Of a stretch of DNA of 49,287 nucleotides, positions 8,565-16,464 are shown one piece after another. The position numbers and the translations under genes were made by a program. Location of the stretch: contig CAYZXS010000031.1 in assembly GCA_964482495.1 (NCBI GenBank), positions 1 to 49,287 on the forward strand. The letters are read 5' to 3'. A model generated the notes under the pieces. The model was given only the letters and a program-made list of their open reading frames with translations, did no database searches and had not been told where the DNA came from. The number at the start of each line of letters is the position of its first letter. The first letter of the stretch is position 1. The stretch is from J029 sp964482495. Its GTDB lineage: Bacteria; Planctomycetota; UBA1135.

Positions 8565-9272
8565 ATGGCCGACGCCCCTCCCCTCCCGGCGCCTCTGCGC
8601 GGCGCCCTCTTCGACCTCGACGGCACCCTGGTCAACACCGAACCCCTGCACCACGAGAGCGCGGTGCGGGTGCTGGCGCGGCACGGCCACGACCTCCGCG
8701 CCGCCGACTTCAGCGGCTACATCGGCTGGGCCGAGCTGCCCTTCTGGGCGGAGCTGAAGCAGCGCTACCAGCTGCCGGGCTCGCCGGCCGAGCTGGCGGA
8801 GCAGCGCACCGCCGCCTATCTGGACCTTGTTCACGGCCGCAGCATAGAGCCGCTGCCCGGCGTCTCCGAACTGCTCGGCGAGCTCGGCCGCCGCGGCGTG
8901 CCCTGCGCCATCGCCAGCAGCTCGCCGCAGGCGCAGATCGAGGCCTCGCTGCGCGGCGCCGGCCTCGGGCAGCACTTCGCGCACCGGCTCTCCGGCCACG
9001 ATGACGTCGCCAACGGCAAGCCGGCCCCGGACGTGTACCTGGCCGCCGCTGCGGCGGTCGGGGCGGCGGCCGAGCAGTGCCTGGCGGTCGAGGACTCGGC
9101 CACCGGCGCCGCGTCCGCGGTCGCCTCCGGCGCCTACACGGTGGTGATCCCCAACCTGGGCCAGCACGACCCCGGCCGCGACGGCGCCGACCTGCGCCTG
9201 GAGTCGGCGCGGCAGCTCTACGAGATGGTCGCCGCCCTGCCCGAGGCGGAGCCGGGGCCGAGCGGGGCCTAG
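8565..9272 (+). CDS. HAD-superfamily phosphatase (beta-phosphoglucomutase/CbbY-like)
   Basis: 235 residues, the normal length for subfamily IA HAD phosphatases. Motif I LFDLDGTLVNTEPLHHES supplies the nucleophile and general acid aspartates; the cap domain follows; motif II is AIASSS, motif III is NGKPAPDVYL, and motif IV is LAVEDSATG. It should hydrolyse or isomerise a small phosphorylated metabolite, probably a sugar phosphate; the exact substrate cannot be read from sequence. The ATG at 8565 lies 12 bp from the presumed start of the divergent lipoprotein. Its TAG stop overlaps the Lon stop within the shared palindrome CTAG (9269-9272). Confidence 0.88.
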   Translation: MADAPPLPAPLRGALFDLDGTLVNTEPLHHESAVRVLARHGHDLRAADFSGYIGWAELPFWAELKQRYQLPGSPAELAEQRTAAYLDLVHGRSIEPLPGVSELLGELGRRGVPCAIASSSPQAQIEASLRGAGLGQHFAHRLSGHDDVANGKPAPDVYLAAAAAVGAAAEQCLAVEDSATGAASAVASGAYTVVIPNLGQHDPGRDGADLRLESARQLYEMVAALPEAEPGPSGA

Positions 9273-11695
9273 CTCCCGCCGGGGAAGGCGGCCGCGACCG
9301 CCTGCTCGAAGCGGTCGAGGTAGGCGAAGCTCAGGCCGCGGGTCCACTCCGGGTCCAGGAGCAGCACGTCGCGCTCATTCTCGGCCGGGAGCAGCACCGT
9401 CTTGACTCCCATGCGCTTGGCCGCAAGCACCTTCTCGCGGATGCCGCCGACGGGCAGGATCTCGCCGGTCAGGGTCAGCTCGCCGGTCATCGCCAGGCGC
9501 GCCTTCATGCGCCGGCCGGTGAGGCGCGAGAGCATGGCGCAGGCGATGGCGGCGCCGGCCGAGGGGCCGTCCTTGGGCACCGCGCCGGCCGGGAAGTGCA
9601 CGTGCAGGTCCTGCTTGGCGATCGCCGCCGCGTCGATGCCGAAGGCCTCGCGGCAGGACTTCAGGTAGCTGTGGGCGATGCGGCAGGACTCCGTCATGAC
9701 GTCGCCCAGGCTGCCGGTGAAGCCGACCCGGCCCTGGCCGGCGAAGCTGGCGCACTCGATCTCGAGCACGTCGCCGCCGTAGGGCGTGTAGGCCAGCCCC
9801 AACGCCACCCCGACGCCGGGCCGCAGCCGCACCGGGTCGTCGTTGTAGCGCGGCGGCCCGAGGTACTTCTCGAGGTCGGCGGCCTTGATCTCGGGCCGGG
9901 GCCGCTTGCGCCGCGCCACCTCCAGGGTGCGCTTGCGGCACAGGGAGGCGATCTTCTTGTCGACCCCGCGCACGCCGGCCTCGCGGGTCCAGCCGTTGAT
10001 CAGGGCCCGGATGGACGCCACCGGCAGCTTCAGCCGCTTGGGCTCCAGGCCGTGCTCCTCGAGCTGCCGCGGCAAGAGGTGGCGGCGGGCGATCTGGACC
10101 TTCTCGGCGGTGACGTAGCCGGGCAGGTCGATGATCTCCATGCGGTCGCGCAGCGGCCCCGGGATGCCCGGCAGGACGTTGGCGGTGGCGATGAACAGCA
10201 CCCGCGACAGGTCGAAGGGGATGTCCAGGAAGTGGTCGAGGAAGGCGTGGTTCTGCGCCGGGTCGAGCACCTCCAAGAGCGCGCTGGCGGGGTCGCCGCG
10301 GAAGTCCTTGCCGATCTTGTCGACCTCGTCGAGCACGATCACCGGGTTGTTGGTGCCGGCGCGGCGCAGCATCTGCAGGATGCGGCCGGGCAGGGCGCCG
10401 ACGTAGGTGCGGCGGTGGCCCTTGATCTCGGCCTCGTCGCGCATGCCGCCCAGGCTCATGCGCTCGAGCTTGCGGCCCATGCCCTCGGCGATGGCCATCG
10501 CGAGCGAGGTCTTGCCGACGCCGGGCGGGCCGGCGAAGCACAGGATGGCGCCGCTGTGGCCCGGCTTGACCTTGCGCACGCCGAGGAACTCCAGGATGCG
10601 CTCCTTGGCCTCCTTGAGTCCGTAGTGGTCGCGGTCGAGGATGCGCTGGGCGCGGTCGAGGTCGATCCGGTCCTCGCTGGCGACGCCCCAGGGCAGCTCG
10701 GTGAGCCACTCCAGGTAGTTGCGCACCACCGGGTACTCGGGCGACATCGACGGGATGGTGGCCAGCCGGTCGACCTCCGCGCGGACCTTGGCCGCGACCT
10801 CCTCGGGGTAGTCGCCCTCCTCCAGCCGGCCCAGGAAGAGCTCGCGGTCGGCCTCCTGCGGGTCCTGCTCCTCGCCCAGCTCGCGGCGGATGATCTTGAT
10901 CTGCTCGCGCAGGAAGTACTGCTTCTGCTGCTCCTCGATGCGCTCGCGGATCTCGGCCTGGATACGGTCGCCCAGCTCCAGCGTGACCAGCTCCTTGGTC
11001 AGGGCCTCGTCCACCGCCTGCAGCCGGGCGCGGACGTCGAACTCGTCGAGGATCGCCTGCTTCTCGGCGCTCTCCTTGATCAGGTAGGCGGCGCTGAAGT
11101 CAGCCAGGTTGCCGGGCGGCTCCATGTTGGCCACCGCCAGCGAGAAGCCGTCGCCCAGGGCCGGCTGGTGGCCGGCGACCTGCTGCGCTAGCTTGAGCAC
11201 GTTGCGCGCCAGGGCCTCGGTCTCCTGCTCGGGCGGGTAGACCTCCTCGGGGTAGCTGACCTGGGCCACCAGGGCCTTGCCCATGCGCACCCACTTGTCG
11301 ACCACGAAGCGGCGCAGGCCGCGGCAGACGTAGTTGGAGTTGCCGTCCGGCAGCTTGATGCGCTTGTGGACCTGGGCCACCACGCCGGTGGCGGCGAAGT
11401 CCTGCTTCTTCCACGGCGCCATCGCCCCGGGCGCGTGCAGCAGGCCCACGAACTTGCCTTGCGCCACCGCCTTCTCCATGGTGGCGGTCTCGTCGCCGGC
11501 CTCGGCCATGACCGGCATGATCAGGCTCGGGAAGGGCACCGAGCGGTTCAGCGGGAAGACCACCAGGACCTTCGGCAGCTGCTCGCGGCGTACCGCGGGC
11601 AGGGCGCCGAGGTCGACGGCTTCGGCCTCGATCTCGATCGCTTCGCTGGCGTCGAAGACGATGGTCTCGGCGTCGGAGGAGCTTCCTTCGTCCAT
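9269..11695 (-). CDS. lon: ATP-dependent Lon protease
   Basis: 808 residues, the normal LonA length. Order: N-terminal substrate-binding domain (LPKVLVVFPLNRSVPFPSLIMPV), coiled-coil helical region, AAA+ ATPase with Walker A GPPGVGKT (389-396) and Walker B VIVLDEVDKIG, sensor and arginine-finger helices, and a C-terminal serine protease domain with PKDGPSAGAA (Ser712) and GGIREKVLAAK (Lys755) as the Ser-Lys dyad; their 43-residue spacing equals that of E. coli Lon. It degrades misfolded and regulatory proteins in the cytoplasm. The N-terminus has an acidic leader of about 40 residues. The symporter gene ends 18 bp upstream on the same strand. The stop codon shares CTAG with the convergent HAD gene. 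Confidence 0.97.
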   Translation of the reverse strand: MDEGSSSDAETIVFDASEAIEIEAEAVDLGALPAVRREQLPKVLVVFPLNRSVPFPSLIMPVMAEAGDETATMEKAVAQGKFVGLLHAPGAMAPWKKQDFAATGVVAQVHKRIKLPDGNSNYVCRGLRRFVVDKWVRMGKALVAQVSYPEEVYPPEQETEALARNVLKLAQQVAGHQPALGDGFSLAVANMEPPGNLADFSAAYLIKESAEKQAILDEFDVRARLQAVDEALTKELVTLELGDRIQAEIRERIEEQQKQYFLREQIKIIRRELGEEQDPQEADRELFLGRLEEGDYPEEVAAKVRAEVDRLATIPSMSPEYPVVRNYLEWLTELPWGVASEDRIDLDRAQRILDRDHYGLKEAKERILEFLGVRKVKPGHSGAILCFAGPPGVGKTSLAMAIAEGMGRKLERMSLGGMRDEAEIKGHRRTYVGALPGRILQMLRRAGTNNPVIVLDEVDKIGKDFRGDPASALLEVLDPAQNHAFLDHFLDIPFDLSRVLFIATANVLPGIPGPLRDRMEIIDLPGYVTAEKVQIARRHLLPRQLEEHGLEPKRLKLPVASIRALINGWTREAGVRGVDKKIASLCRKRTLEVARRKRPRPEIKAADLEKYLGPPRYNDDPVRLRPGVGVALGLAYTPYGGDVLEIECASFAGQGRVGFTGSLGDVMTESCRIAHSYLKSCREAFGIDAAAIAKQDLHVHFPAGAVPKDGPSAGAAIACAMLSRLTGRRMKARLAMTGELTLTGEILPVGGIREKVLAAKRMGVKTVLLPAENERDVLLLDPEWTRGLSFAYLDRFEQAVAAAFPGGS

Positions 11696-11713
11696 GTCAG
11701 GCAGGCAGTTCGA

Positions 11714-13060
11714 TCAGACGGGCGGCCGCGAGGAGGGCGGCGCGGGCGGCGGCGGGTCAGGCGCCGAGGGGGGCGGATTCTCGCATGGCGCCATGGTGGC
11801 GAGGACCGGATCTCCCTCGGTCTTGGCGATCAGGGCGGCGCCGCAGCTGTCCGACCAGACGTTGACGGCGGTGCGCATCATGTCGAGCGGCCGGTCGATG
11901 GCGAGCAGCAGCAGGACGCCGTCGTCGGGCAGGCCGAGGGCCTTGAGGATGGTCGCCTTCAGCACCAGGCCGGCGCTGGGGATGCCGGCCGCGCCCACCG
12001 AGGCCAGCAGCGCCGTCACCACGACGAAGAACTGCATGCCCAGCGTCAGCTCGAAGACGGCGCTGTGGCTGGCGTAGTACTGGCTCAGGAAGATGACGCC
12101 GACGCACTCGTAGAGCGCCGTGCCGTCCATGTTGATGGTCGCGCCCAGCGGCAGCACGAAGGAGGTGATCTTGTTCGAGACCTTGCCGCGCTTCTCGCAG
12201 GACTCCATCGACACCGGCAGGGTCATCGACGAGCTGCTGGTGGTGAAGGCGGTCATCAGCGCCGGCGACATGGCCTTGAACCACTGCAGCGGGCTGATGC
12301 GGCCGGCGATCCACAGGAACAGCGGCAGCACCACCGCGGCGTGGAGCAGCAGGGTGCCGAAGACGATGGCCATGAAGAAGGCCAACGGCTTGAAGATCTC
12401 CAGGCCGGTCTCCCCCACCACCTTGGTGACCAGGGCGAAGACGCCGTAGGGCACCAGCTTCAGCACGCCCTCGGCGACGCGCATCATGACCTCGAATAGC
12501 GACTGGAACAGGTCCTTGACCCGCGGGCCGTGGGGCGCCGGCGTGCGGCCGATGAAGAAGCCGAAGATCAGCGCGAAGACGATGACCTGCAACATGTTGC
12601 CGTTGCTCGAGAAGGCCTCGAAGACGTTCGGCGGCACCATGTTCTGGATCACGTCGGTGAAGCTGCGGCCCTGCCCCGCCGCGAAGCTGTCCGGCACCTG
12701 CAGGCCGAGCTCGGCGCCGGTGCCGGGCTGGAACAGGTTGACCATCGTCAGGCCGCCGAAGATCGCCAGCAGCGAGGTGGTCATGTAGTAGGCCAGGGTC
12801 TTCAGCCCCAGCCGCCCGAACTCCTTGCCGCCGGAGATGGTGGTCACCCCGGAGACGATGCTGGTCAGGATCAGCGGCACGATCAGCATCTTCAGCAGCC
12901 GCATGAAGATGTCGGCCACCACCGCCAAGGGGTGGAGCCAGGCGGCGCGCTGGCACTCCGGGTCCATCTTCTGGACCGTCACCCCGGCGGCGCTGGTCTC
13001 GGTCAGCCAGACCGCCTCGGTGAGGAGCTGGAGCGCGACGCCGGCGACGACGCCCACCAC
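11714..13060 (-). CDS. Dicarboxylate/amino acid:cation symporter (DAACS family)
   Basis: 448 residues from a GTG at 13060. Family hallmarks are the re-entrant loop serine motif TSSSS, the substrate/Na+ site NMDGTALY in transmembrane helix 7, and the C-terminal helix around DRPLDMMRTAVNVWSDSCGAAL with the conserved Asp and Asn. The protein would import glutamate, aspartate or C4-dicarboxylates with Na+ or H+. The first helix seems to start inside the GTG-initiated protein (VVGVVAGVALQLL); the same frame extends upstream through a basic stretch (GKRDGEKRRGG), which is what DAACS N-termini usually look like, but no standard start is found there. An eight-C run at 13061-13068 on the plus strand is a likely place for an indel. 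The C-terminus is a proline-rich tail. Confidence 0.88.
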   Translation of the reverse strand: MVGVVAGVALQLLTEAVWLTETSAAGVTVQKMDPECQRAAWLHPLAVVADIFMRLLKMLIVPLILTSIVSGVTTISGGKEFGRLGLKTLAYYMTTSLLAIFGGLTMVNLFQPGTGAELGLQVPDSFAAGQGRSFTDVIQNMVPPNVFEAFSSNGNMLQVIVFALIFGFFIGRTPAPHGPRVKDLFQSLFEVMMRVAEGVLKLVPYGVFALVTKVVGETGLEIFKPLAFFMAIVFGTLLLHAAVVLPLFLWIAGRISPLQWFKAMSPALMTAFTTSSSSMTLPVSMESCEKRGKVSNKITSFVLPLGATINMDGTALYECVGVIFLSQYYASHSAVFELTLGMQFFVVVTALLASVGAAGIPSAGLVLKATILKALGLPDDGVLLLLAIDRPLDMMRTAVNVWSDSCGAALIAKTEGDPVLATMAPCENPPPSAPDPPPPAPPSSRPPV

Positions 13061-13186
13061 CCCCCCCCGCCGTTTCTCCCCGTCCCGCTTCCCCGGGCCC
13101 TGTATACGGGCGGGGGGGGGGCCCCGGAGCCCCCGCCCCGCGGGAGCCGCCCACGGCTGGCGCCGGGGCGGGGCGGTCGGCGGCCG
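13061..13186. other. Very GC-rich intergenic tract with homopolymer runs
   Basis: 126 bp between the Oxa1/EMC3-like gene and the symporter. It holds an eight-base C run (13061-13068), a ten-base G run (13111-13120 area) and a GTATAC palindrome (about 13102-13107), with many complementary G and C blocks able to form strong secondary structure. It may contain a terminator for the upstream minus-strand genes and the true start of the symporter. No clean promoter could be recognised. Confidence 0.4.
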
Positions 13187-14092
13187 CTAGATCTCGACCC
13201 CGAAGTAGCCCTTGAGGGCGAAGCCGAACACCAGGGACACGACCACGAAGATCAGCATGATGGTGATCTCGCCGCCACCGAAGGGCCCGAGCGGCGCCGG
13301 CTTGTACTCCAGGTAGACGGTCTGGACGAAGCTGGAGGCCGGCAGGATGCCCTCGCCGAAGTAGAGGATCGGGTCCTTGGTCTGGAAGAACATGCCCCAA
13401 GGGCTGGCGGTCCGGACCGGCGTCAGCCGCCCGGTCTTCTCGCCGATCATCACCTTCTTGGTGATCTCCTCTCCGCCGTGGCGGTAGACGATGTCGAACT
13501 CCCCTTCGGCGTCCGCCGAGAGGCCGAAGTTGAGGAAGCGCTCGCCCTTGCCGCCGTTGACCCGGACGGGCGCGGCGGCGACGCTCCAGCCGGCGCCGTC
13601 CGGGACAACCAGCTCGACCGCGGCGGGGTCGACGTCGTCGTGGAGCTGGGCCACGACCACCCGCTCGTCGCCGACCTTGAGCGGGTCGAAGGCGTAGAGC
13701 GAGTTGAACTGGAACCAGATCGCCATGAAAGGCAGCGCCATGAACACCATCGGGACGATGTTCAGGCCCAGGTAGCCGACGTTCCAGCCCAGCGTGCCGC
13801 CCGTGCTCTTGAGCACCGCGCCCAGGTTGTCCTGGAACAGCCGGATGCCGAGCAGGTTGTACTTGCCCCGGTCCTTGAACATCGAGATGCCGCCCTGCCA
13901 CGAGATGTGCGGGAAGGCCATGATGAACAGGACGCCGACCACGGCGCTGAGCAGCGTGACGACCCAGAACGGGCCCATCCAGCCCAGGGCCAGGTCCAGG
14001 CCGTCGAAGACGGCGTTCAGGACCCCGGGGGCGAAGACCATCAGCGCGGTCAGACCGGCGCAGAGGGCGACGACGAGAACGGTGCTCTTCAT
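13187..14092 (-). CDS. Membrane protein, possibly Oxa1/YidC/EMC3 superfamily
   Basis: 301 residues. Predicted membrane segments lie at about 4-26, 39-59, 107-130 and 276-298. The arrangement of a helix, a cytosolic basic/amphipathic stretch (SMFKDRGKYNLLGIRLF), a helix with the block VPMVFMALPFMAIWF, a soluble beta-rich insert of about 130 residues and a final helix resembles the EMC3/DUF106 branch of the Oxa1 superfamily of membrane insertases. The resemblance is by architecture and a few residues only. It is the last gene of a minus-strand run: AlkP paralogue, AlkP lipoprotein, small ribbon-helix-helix protein, this gene. ATG at 14092 gives MKSTVLVVALCAG. A role in inserting or anchoring the neighbouring exported enzymes is speculation. 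Confidence 0.45.
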   Translation of the reverse strand: MKSTVLVVALCAGLTALMVFAPGVLNAVFDGLDLALGWMGPFWVVTLLSAVVGVLFIMAFPHISWQGGISMFKDRGKYNLLGIRLFQDNLGAVLKSTGGTLGWNVGYLGLNIVPMVFMALPFMAIWFQFNSLYAFDPLKVGDERVVVAQLHDDVDPAAVELVVPDGAGWSVAAAPVRVNGGKGERFLNFGLSADAEGEFDIVYRHGGEEITKKVMIGEKTGRLTPVRTASPWGMFFQTKDPILYFGEGILPASSFVQTVYLEYKPAPLGPFGGGEITIMLIFVVVSLVFGFALKGYFGVEI

Positions 14093-14138
14093 CGGCGAGT
14101 GAGGGTGGTTCGGGGCGCCGCCGCGGCGGCGCCGGGGA

Positions 14139-14336
14139 TCAGCTGATGTAGCCCAAGCCGCGCAGCGACTCGGTGATGGCGTCGTCGGAAGTGCCGGCGC
14201 TCTCGATGCCCTTGAGCTCCTTCTCGAGCACGTGCTCGATGAACTCCTCGACCGAAGAGTAGCCGGCGACCTCGGCGCACTTCTTGCAGCGCTCGAGGAT
14301 GTCCTTGTTGACCTTGATCTTGTTGCCTCCAAACAT
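14139..14336 (-). CDS. Small ribbon-helix-helix protein with LGY tail (1)
   Basis: 65 residues. KIKVNKDILERCKKCAEVAG then YSSVEEFIEHVLEKEL fits the strand-helix-helix plan of CopG/Arc-type ribbon-helix-helix DNA-binding proteins. A short acidic linker follows, and the protein ends ESLRGLGYIS. The same ending (LRNLGYLD) occurs in the ribbon-helix-helix protein at 21483-21704, and a related one (LADLGYVGD) in the lipoprotein at 22026-22520. The gene lies 22 bp after the AlkP lipoprotein stop and 46 bp before the membrane-protein gene on the same strand. Dimeric DNA-binding regulator is the likely role. A cysteine pair KKCAEVAG/ERCKK is unusual for the fold. No toxin partner is visible, so an antitoxin role is not supported. 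Confidence 0.7.
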   Translation of the reverse strand: MFGGNKIKVNKDILERCKKCAEVAGYSSVEEFIEHVLEKELKGIESAGTSDDAITESLRGLGYIS

Positions 14337-14358
14337 GGCGGTATCTCGTCTCTGGGGA

Positions 14359-16464
14359 TCAGAACAGGGGTTTGCCGTCGATCTCCGCGGGGAGCTCGAC
14401 GTCGAAGAGCTGGTAGAGCGTGGCGGTGATGTCCTCGAGGGCCGGGTCCTTGGACAGGACGTGCGGCCGGTTGGTGAGCAGCGTGCCGCGCACCACCTCG
14501 GGGTCCATCAGGTGGCTGCCGGACCAGCGGGAGTCGTTGTCGACCAGCACGCCCTCGCCGGTGACGGCGCCGGTGGCGCACTCGTCGGAGGCGCCGAAGC
14601 CGACGTCGAAGCCGAGCTGGATGTCCGGGGCCTCGTCCAGGCGCCCGCCGGTGAAGACCTCGGCGGCGGGCAGGACGCGGCGGAAGACCGGCTGCCCGCC
14701 GTCCTCCACCAGGCGCAGCTTGGCGGCGATCTCCTCGATCAGGGCGGGCGCGTCGGCCGCGGCAACGATGCCCTGCGGCTCGCGGTCGACTCGGTTGAGG
14801 ATGACGCCGTTGAAGCCGATGCAGTAGGCCTTCGACTTCGACCAGTCGACGATGCTGTTCTCGCCGAGGATCGAGCCGGTGGCCTCGGCGCCGTCCTTGA
14901 GCACCAGATAGCCCTCCTGGACCAGCCAGTCGTTGACGTGCATCTTGCGCCGGAAGGGCGCGAAGCCGTGGTCGCTCATGACGATCAGCTCGGCCTCGGG
15001 CCAGGGCTCGAGGCGCGCCATGGCCTCGCCCAGCAGGGCGTCGACCTGGGCGTACACGCGCCTGATCTGGCTCTCGTACTCGGCCGCGTCCGGCTCCTGG
15101 TGCGGGTGCTCGGCGTCCTGGGTGTGCCACAGCATGTGGCAGCGCAGGTCGAGCGAGCCGACGTAGAAGAACAGCAGGCCGCCGGCGCCGGCGTACTCGT
15201 CGAAGGCGTAGTGCATCATGTCGCGGCGCTCGTCGAAGACGGTGTCGCTCTGCGAGATGAAGTCCTTGGTGCCGAGCAGGTCGCTCTTGTAGGCGATGTA
15301 GGCGTCGGGGAAGCCCTGGGTGTAGTACGGGCCGATGGCCTCGGCCAAGCCGAGCGCGGCCTCGTCCGGGGTGCTGACCGGCATCGCCGGGGCGAAGGGG
15401 TCGATCTGCACCGGCGAGGCGTAGACCTCCAGCGGCTCCCAGCTCTTGAAGTAGTAGCGCTGCCAGCCGGTGATCGCGACCAGGCCCGGGATCATGTCGA
15501 AGCTGACCGGCACCCAGCCGGTCCACTCGCCCAAGCCGGCCAGACCCCAGCCGTCGGCGAAGTGCTCGATGTCGCCGGTGTGAACGCCCAGCCTGGGCTG
15601 GTCGCCGCTCAGGTCGACGTAGAGCTTGACCGGCATCGAGGTGCTCTGGGCCTCGTGGGCCTCAGCGGTGAGCCTGGCGGCCTCGCCGACGTCGCCAGCC
15701 TCGCGGGCGGCCTCGGCGGCCGAAGTCAGCTCGTCGACGTTCACCAGGGTGTTGGGCGGCCCGGTGACGGTGGTCGAGATGACCTCGACGTTCTCCCGCA
15801 GCCCGCGGACCTCGACCTTCTCGATGCGGTAGAAGTCGGCGTCCTTCGGGCCCCGCTCCGGGTCGGCGCTCCACAGGAAGGCCTTGCCCGAGGAGGCGCC
15901 CGACAGGTCCGGCGTACCCATGTCCGGGAAGGTCACGGCCCCGGTCGGCTCGACCGGGAAGTTGGCCGGCATGCGGTAGACCATGGCAGGAACCCCGGCC
16001 TCGTCCAGGACCTCCCAGAAGGCGGGGGCGCCGGCCTCGTCGGCGTTGCGGTTCAGCTTGGTCTCGCCGCCGCTCAGCGGCAGCTTGTAGCCGAACATGT
16101 TCAGCACCATGCCCTCCGGCTCGGTGACCGACATCGAGTTCTCCACCCCGACGCCGTAGTCGTGGCGCCCGGCGTGGATGAAGTCGTAGAGGCCGTGCTT
16201 GCCCGGGTTGGTGCCGGTGATGAAGTTGGTCCAGGCGACCGGCGACTGCGGCGGCCAGGAGGTCTGGAGGTCGGACAGCTTGCCGCCGGCGACCAGCTTC
16301 TGGAAGTTGGGCAGCCGGCCCTCCTCGATGCCCTCGCGGATCATGTCCGGGTCGAGGCCGTCGATGCCGAAGACGACGACGCGCTTCTCCATCGGCGCCG
16401 GCTCGCCGCAGGCGGGCAGGAGCAGGGTGCTGGCCAGCAGCAACAGGGGCAGGGCTCGGATCAC
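14359..16464 (-). CDS. AlkP-superfamily phosphodiesterase-like lipoprotein
   Basis: 701 residues from a GTG that overlaps the upstream stop (GTGA). A lipoprotein signal ends LLLPAC with Cys19, so the enzyme should be membrane-anchored outside the cytoplasm. Alkaline-phosphatase-superfamily metal sites are intact: FGIDGLDPD (Asp35), the nucleophile block WPPQSPVAWTNFITG in which Ser74 aligns with the nucleophile Thr of nucleotide pyrophosphatase/phosphodiesterases, SLDLRCHMLWH (Asp and His), VMSDHGF (Asp-His) and SGSHLMDP (late His). It should hydrolyse or transfer a phosphodiester, phosphate or sulfate ester; the substrate is not readable. It is translationally coupled to the 734-residue paralogue upstream and is followed by the small ribbon-helix-helix gene. 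Confidence 0.85.
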   Translation of the reverse strand: MIRALPLLLLASTLLLPACGEPAPMEKRVVVFGIDGLDPDMIREGIEEGRLPNFQKLVAGGKLSDLQTSWPPQSPVAWTNFITGTNPGKHGLYDFIHAGRHDYGVGVENSMSVTEPEGMVLNMFGYKLPLSGGETKLNRNADEAGAPAFWEVLDEAGVPAMVYRMPANFPVEPTGAVTFPDMGTPDLSGASSGKAFLWSADPERGPKDADFYRIEKVEVRGLRENVEVISTTVTGPPNTLVNVDELTSAAEAAREAGDVGEAARLTAEAHEAQSTSMPVKLYVDLSGDQPRLGVHTGDIEHFADGWGLAGLGEWTGWVPVSFDMIPGLVAITGWQRYYFKSWEPLEVYASPVQIDPFAPAMPVSTPDEAALGLAEAIGPYYTQGFPDAYIAYKSDLLGTKDFISQSDTVFDERRDMMHYAFDEYAGAGGLLFFYVGSLDLRCHMLWHTQDAEHPHQEPDAAEYESQIRRVYAQVDALLGEAMARLEPWPEAELIVMSDHGFAPFRRKMHVNDWLVQEGYLVLKDGAEATGSILGENSIVDWSKSKAYCIGFNGVILNRVDREPQGIVAAADAPALIEEIAAKLRLVEDGGQPVFRRVLPAAEVFTGGRLDEAPDIQLGFDVGFGASDECATGAVTGEGVLVDNDSRWSGSHLMDPEVVRGTLLTNRPHVLSKDPALEDITATLYQLFDVELPAEIDGKPLF

